Below, one piece after another: positions 58,339 to 64,000 of a DNA stretch of 64,000 nucleotides (position 1 is its first letter; each line of letters starts with the position of its first letter). A model generated the notes under the pieces. That model searched no databases. It was not told the DNA's origin and saw only the letters and a list, made by a program, of their open reading frames with translations. Both the position numbers and the translations under genes were made by a program. Source of the DNA: Spinellus fusiger (lineage: Eukaryota; Mucoromycota; Mucoromycetes; Mucorales; Phycomycetaceae); the NCBI GenBank assembly GCA_025094145.1, contig JALLLS010000049.1, positions 1-64,000 on the forward strand, read 5' to 3'.

Positions 58339-58926
58339 TTATTTACCTGACTCCTACATGTTTTCCTTCCTTCGAGCACACTTATCACTCGTGCTTTACC
58401 ATCCGACAAAATATAATCCTAGGCATTTAAGCCTTTTGTAATTCAGTATCAATATTTTTAATATTTAATAAACACATGTAATAATACGCATCTCTCAGTT
58501 AGCATTCAATGTATAAACTAAATAATGCAAACTTATTAATAGTGTGCTTAAAATGACTTTCTGTTTGCATAAATATAACTTGGCATATATCCACATTGCA
58601 GATATTCGAGTTGAGTAGAATTGGGGTTCTTTAGAATTTACAAGAGGATGATGCTATCCTTGGTGAGAAATAAAACAGACCTACTCAGAATTTCAAAGGG
58701 GGCGTTTATTTACTATTTCAGTACTCGGTCCCTATTTCTACCTCTTTTCTCATGCTTCTCATATAACTCACTGACTTGTAGTTGCATTAGTTCCTTAGAT
58801 AAAGGCCTTTATTCACGTGAAGGTAAGCGTATGCCATTGATGAATTACAAGGTTCATCATACAGTCTGATGGCTTTTTCGATTAGCATTTCTTTTTCTTT
58901 CTTTTTTTTTAAAAATAAAATAAAAT

Positions 58927-58958
<32 letters not shown>

Positions 58959-61900
58959 GCTAATCAGTAGAATCAGTCTATTTTAAGTTCTAATCTTTTA
59001 TTGCTCAATATTCAATTTAAATCCATAGTATTAAATTTAGGCATTGGTATTTGGAGTTGACTCAATACAATTCGAATCAATGCAAAAGCCCTATAAGAGG
59101 CACTCTCCTATCAATAAGAACAAACAAGCAGCATAGTGTGAGCTGTCTTATTTTTTCCAATGCCTTTTCCCATCACTTTTTCTTTATAAAAGTCCCTTGG
59201 GCAACTGAATTGACAGTAGAATAGACTCTTTATTAGACAGAGTTGTGCTAGCTGAGCCTCTTGACCTAAGTCTATGGCCCAACATCTTCATCGATACCGC
59301 TCTGTGCCTTTTTATATAAATATATAAATCTATATACTAAAAGGCCGCTATTTATTTATTTATTCTCATGGTGCCACGTTTTTAACTATGCCTACCAACT
59401 CTAGCAGTAATACAAGATATGCTTCAAAAGATAGCATTTTGATAACATTGATTGTGTCATAGTTCTATTTATTTTGTTCAATAGTACTCTGGATACACTT
59501 CTAATATAATCATGTTATAAACAAAGTAACTGGTATTATTAATAATATAAATAAAAGACCATTAAAATTAAGGAGAACAATACTTTCTTTAGCTGTAAAG
59601 TCTTGTTTCTTTGTATATTTTATCTGTCGACCCTCAAGTAACAATGCAACACCAACCCATACTGCTGACGCACAGAGATGGGTCTGAAATGGCCACAAGT
59701 ATAGTCACTTCTTATCGGCCAGATTATAGTTTAAAATTTGATAGGAAACAACTCTATCTGCAAGCCGTTAGAGTGTATACTCCAACACCTCACGAGGGGT
59801 GTTACAAGTGTCGCAATCATTAGCAAAACATTTTCCTTCTTCTAATGATACCGAATAAGGAATTCAAAGATTAAAAAAAGTTAAAAAGGTTAAAACATAA
59901 AGTGCTGTCTTTTTTTTTTCCCTTTCCTTTCCTTTCTATTTTTTATTTTATTTATTATATAAAATAAAGTTAATCTGTTTGAGATTTAAAAAGAGCAAAG
60001 CATTACGCAGAACAAATAAAAAATGGAAATGAGTAGAGCTATGGGTTTTGATATAATTTTAGTATGACTGTAGCGATATAGCACTTGATATGTTTGGTTG
60101 AATTTACTTATTTACTTATTTACTTATTTAATAATAATAATAATACATAGAGTTGGGAAGATATGGGATGAAGTACGGAGATAAAAACTAATATGCAAAG
60201 ATCATGAAATGCAGGACTCATTTTTAAACCCTGAGGAATAAGGTGGGATAGCTACAGATGACAGGTTAAACCGACAATTAAGATGATATACCTTGTATTC
60301 ATATTATAATTACATTTTACCATTCTGATAATGAAATATAAATCTGTATCTTAAACTTGATCAGGCAATTTTTTTACCATTGGTGTAAACAACAGCTAAA
60401 TTAAAGGTGCATGAAGAGATGGCTATTTTTTATTGGAAAAATTGATAATATGACTTTTATTCCAAGATACAAACTAAGGCATATATAACTACCCTATATC
60501 TGAATAGTTACACACTACTATGTATATTTATGTTTATCAGTTTCTTATATCACAAAGATCTAATAGAGCTATTTGCTTTAAAAAAAGAAAAAAAAAGAAA
60601 TGCTGCTTTTGTTGTTGCTATAGTGTTGTTACCAAAACATTCATAACTTGATATTGACACCTACATTTATAAATACAAGTCAAAACACATCATTGACTAG
60701 GTGTGAGCCTGAAATGTGTTTAAAAACAATAGTAGCATAGTGTCTTTTAATGTAGAATCAACTAGAAACAGCTAAAGACTGTCTATTAGTCTTTATTTTT
60801 ATCTTAGGCTACTCTCATATTAGCCATTAGTCATTATAAGTTACCATTGATTTAATTCTCCCATACTAAACGGACGCAGATTCTCACCATTCACAAGCCT
60901 ATATCATAAAACAAGAAGGTTCAAAGAGAAGCAACTCTAATAAAGTATATTTGAATCTATTAGAACATTGACTTTGGTGAGATGTCTGTGTGCTACTGTC
61001 CCTGAAGGTGTAAATGTATTCAATAGCTGAAATTCCTTTCTTTACCTCTGATCACCAGAACTAAGAAACTCGTGTCTGTTTTCTGATATTCTCATAATCC
61101 CTGTTGTTATGGTCAGTATCATATGATAAGACTTGAACTTTTAAATTCTTCATTAGTGCCATGGATGACACAAACAAAATGTTTGAACTGAGATCAAGTC
61201 AAGGTGTATTCAAACTAATGAGTTTAAGGTTTATTTATTACCAGGAATAGACACTTTCTTCAGCTGCATGCTACACATTACACAGAATAGGTCAGTACAG
61301 TGTAATTCACTTAATATCTATCCACTGGTGACAAAAACACTTTTGGTATTAGATTCGATTATTCTAAAAAGTCCGAGGTTTTTGCCAAGAGATGAATTAG
61401 ATGAGACATAATGAATAGCTTTGAAACCATACTATGGGGTATGGCGCTATAGGATAACAGTTTGAACTATTTTCTTATGGTTCTCACATTCCAGAATTAC
61501 ACTGCAGGAAGTTTTGGTGTTCAAACGATCGATGTGAGCCTCAGCCCTGATGTAAGGATATTGATGCCAGATTATACTCAACCATTTCTTTTTGTAATAG
61601 AGCACTTGTCTGATTACAATCTCCTTGCTTTGTACATATTTAGATTTCTATGTTTATTATCACCAATAAAACCTCACAGAATTAGACAAGAATACGATTA
61701 AATAATATTCTTGGTTTGAATTAGAGTGGCGTAATAGCCTACAGGTATAGACTAAATGGAACAAATAGACGATTGTATCTACTCAGTCCTTGTATGTTTG
61801 TATTTTTATAGCTCTATATTTCAATTAGTATATTTTATTTTTTTAAAAAAAATTAAAAAAATTAAAAATAAATATAATAATAATAATAAGATTTACATAC

Positions 61901-62507
61901 GACTTCAGTGCATCTACCATCATAAAGATAATCTCTATTATAACCAGATATTCAGAAAGCTTAATGGGTATCATTACGACTTTTTCCACGGTTTCAGACT
62001 CCTATCATTAATACTGAATATTTGTAAAGCATTAATAGATACAAATCAAGAACTTTATACTTAGTTGAGAATATAATAAATAAATAAATGAACGTGGTAT
62101 TGTTATGAGCATATGAATAATAATGATAAAAACTGAATCAACAAGGCCTTAACAAAGAAATAAATCTCATATTTTTTTGTTTTGTTTTCTATCAAACAAA
62201 TAAAGCCATACCTTTTAAAAGTAAATGTTACTGAGTGTGAATGGTTGTTATTATCTTTTGAATATGAAAGTCCGTTGATATCCAGAAAAATATAGACAGA
62301 TGGGTAGATTTTTCCTCTTTTTTTCTTTTTCTTTTTTTTCTTTTTCTTTTCCTCTTGCTGTTGTGAATTGCACAAATCTAAGAACAAAAATTCAACTATT
62401 GGTAGGTGCTATAAACCTATAGTATTCACTCACTCCTGTTAAAATATCAGCAGTGATACATTTAGCCTAGAAAATAATAAGGATAGACCCCGCCTCAAAA
62501 CTGATTA
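58339..62507. other. 4.2 kb region after OPT without a recognised gene
   Basis: The first 150 bp hold the OPT 3' UTR with AATAAA near 58467. The rest has simple repeats (AAAAT and AAAT units 58912-58955, TTTAC units 60105-60130, ATA runs) and only one coding-like frame, at 59644-59823, listed separately. Confidence 0.45.
59644..59823 (+). CDS. Possible small protein of 59 residues
   Basis: ATG-started frame in the middle of gene-free DNA, with higher GC and protein-like composition (LTHRDGSEMATSIVTSYRPD, KQLYLQAVRVYTPTPHEG, then CYKC). No family recognised and no splice context. The reverse complement starts TGTAACACCCCTCGTGAGG, which resembles the start of a fungal LTR, so a solo LTR is an equally good explanation. 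Confidence 0.25.
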   Translation: MQHQPILLTHRDGSEMATSIVTSYRPDYSLKFDRKQLYLQAVRVYTPTPHEGCYKCRNH

Positions 62508-62509
62508 TA

Positions 62510-63573
62510 CACTATTTTCACTTATTGTCGCACTTTTAGAGAAAAATAGGTCGCATTAATAAATTAAAATCTGGCCTACTAATAGGATAAAATACGTCGC
62601 ATTAATTAATTAAGATTTGGCATAGTAAAAGATTTAAGACTGGCGTATTCTAAGTACTTGAGGTTTTCTTACATTTTACTTTTATTAAAAAAAAATGAAT
62701 AAAATTGTGCACAAAGATGGCCAAGGAAATATCTATAATGATAAAGACATAGCTGTTACAGTAGTGGAGATGGAGGTAGACGAGGAGACGTACCTCATTG
62801 AGACGGTTACAAATTTCGGGATGTGCCTTGACCTCAAACCAACCTGAGAAGCCAGAAAGAAGAACTGTATAACAATCCGTGGACAGAGATGTCAATACAG
62901 ACGAGGATAACAGAGCTCCTGGTATCCATAGGCACTACAAAGATTCTGATAAAGAGCAGTTATTTGTATTGGTTTATGAAAGGGGTATGAGCGTCAGAGC
63001 TACTGCACTGAAACTTCAAATCAACCCACGCACTGCTCAGCGATGGTATTCAAACGATCAGCAGAATCCTCATACATTTATTTCCAGAAAAGAAGGTAGT
63101 GGAAGGCCATTTGGCAGACCAGCACTACTTGACGATAGCCACAAAAGATTCTTAGTCGATTTATTGGACGATCAGCCCTCTTTAGTCCTGGGAGCAACAT
63201 CTGCTCAGGGCATTGTCAACATAAAAGTAAGACGGCCTCAAATGCTACCTGCTTCAAAGAAGAGAAGAACTACCGGATCTAGTGTGCCTTCCCAGAAACA
63301 AAGCAAAGGCACTGTTACTGGCCACTATATCAATTTCTTGAGCGATACAATGGATGAAATGGACAAGTATCCCGAAATAAAGGGACATTATCTTGTCATG
63401 GATAACGCCCCTATCCATAGTTCAGTTGATATAGGAAAGTATATCAATTCTCGTGGGTATAGATGTGTATCGATCTTCCTCCTTACTCGCCAGAACTGAA
63501 TCCAATTGAGCAGTTCTGGTCTGTTGGCAAGAGCAAGGTTAAGCGAAATAAGTTCCTGGAAATAGAATCGCTC
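62510..63573 (+). mobile_element. IS630/DDE_3-type transposon, internally deleted and cut by repeat X
   Basis: Starts CACTATTTTCACTTATTG after a TA at 62508-62509. A first frame (62695-62845, MNKIVHKDGQGN onward, VVEMEVDEETYLIETV) is stopped. The frame from 62879 has an HTH (MSVRATALKLQINPRTAQRW), SGRPFGRPALLDD and LLDDQPSLV. It then jumps directly to GATSAQGIVNIKVRRP, so roughly 250 bp carrying the first catalytic Asp is deleted. HYLVMDNAPIHSS (second Asp) and, after a frameshift at about 63465, YLPPYSPELNPIEQFWSVGK (third, Glu) follow. The gene ends abruptly at GACTACACACC (63573), where X starts. Confidence 0.82.
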
Positions 63574-64000
63574 ATGACTACACACCAGGAGATTTTTGGG
63601 ATATAAAAGGAAATATCCTGAGAATAAAATCAAAATCTTCTTATGATTGGCTAATATGTTTGAAAATGCTTTTTTATTGTCCAGATGATTGATTTCAAAC
63701 TCTACCTGCCTATCAGAACAAAGATAATTGACCTTGCAATTGAAAAGTATAGAATTGGCTGTAAAGACAAGAAATAGAACAAGAATCACCCCAAAATTAA
63801 AACTCAGTCACTGATATTCTTCTCTTAGCATAATTTGTTATCCTTAAGCCCACAGTATTTGCAGCATAACAATGTTTTAAAAAATATTTATTGTGGGACT
63901 CGCACTGAATTAACTCTAGTGGTCATTGTCCAAAAGAGAGAGCCAAACTTACTTGTGTTGAGAACAGTGCATTCATTCATTGACTGAATGTCAACTGCCT
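63574..64000 (+). repeat. Repeat X, left part, continuing past the window edge
   Basis: CACACCAGGAGATTTTTGGG begins at 63575 directly inside the transposase gene. GATATAAAAGG, TTGCAATTG, TTATCCTTAAGCCCACAG and AACTCTAGTGGTCATTGTCC then match the other X copies. This insertion defines the X left terminus most clearly. Confidence 0.75.

Noticed and set aside
59130..59812. Solo LTR with 5-bp target duplication
   Set aside because: The right edge resembles an LTR end but no matching left edge with TG and a consistent duplication was found; left as an alternative only.
1..64000. tRNA and rRNA genes
   Set aside because: No A-box/B-box pair or cloverleaf and no rRNA-like conserved stretch was recognised by eye; a tRNA covariance search would be decisive.

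Overview
The window looks like a nuclear contig from an early-diverging, probably Mucoromycota (Mucorales-type) fungus. The genome is AT-rich. Protein genes carry many short introns (mostly 45-60 nt, one about 130 nt) with GTAAG-type donors. The proteins are typical eukaryotic or fungal ones: an NTO1/BRPF-type PHD protein, a three-repeat Myb protein, Bzz1 with F-BAR, C1 and SH3 domains, cytosolic-type histidyl-tRNA synthetase and an OPT oligopeptide transporter. Tc1/mariner elements and relics of the eukaryotic TnpB homologue Fanzor are unusually dense. The genus cannot be fixed from the sequence alone.

Layout. 1-2893: Nto1-like PHD-zinc knuckle-ePHD gene on the minus strand, running off the left edge. 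3174-9867: a mobile-element cluster made of one Tc1 element, a broken Fanzor (lineage alpha), a second broken Fanzor unit (lineage beta, copy A) and two abutting Tc1 elements. 9868-13955: gene-free. 13956-14918: R1R2R3 Myb gene (minus). 14919-27947: gene-poor DNA with a striking 220-bp-arm hairpin repeat at 17799-18408 and several Tc1 fossils. 27948-33272: a nest of elements, with a Tc1 deletion derivative interrupted by a repeat called X here, itself apparently interrupted by a Fanzor-beta unit (copy B) that carries an inverted X copy. 33601-37127: a small unknown gene divergent from Bzz1. 37759-38330: a degenerate coding stretch. 38960-39990: another X copy. 40034-41984: a ten-exon coiled-coil gene of unknown function. 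42254-43842: HisRS (minus). 44528-52756: Tc1 elements, Fanzor-alpha remains, LINE tails and a 5'-truncated LINE reverse transcriptase. 56004-58338: OPT transporter with C-rich codon usage. 62510-64000: an IS630/DDE_3-type transposase interrupted by another X copy at the right edge.

The host genes are unrelated housekeeping or regulatory functions: chromatin acetylation, transcription, endocytic actin, translation and peptide uptake. There is no operon-like organisation. The main interest is in the accessory DNA: four broken Fanzor loci of two lineages, a nested X/Fanzor structure with about 1-kb inverted arms, a sharp identity break between two otherwise near-identical Fanzor units, and the long hairpin. 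No intact Fanzor, no tRNA or rRNA gene and no CRISPR array was seen. Element names X, Tc1-A to Tc1-E, and Fanzor alpha and beta are labels for this annotation only.
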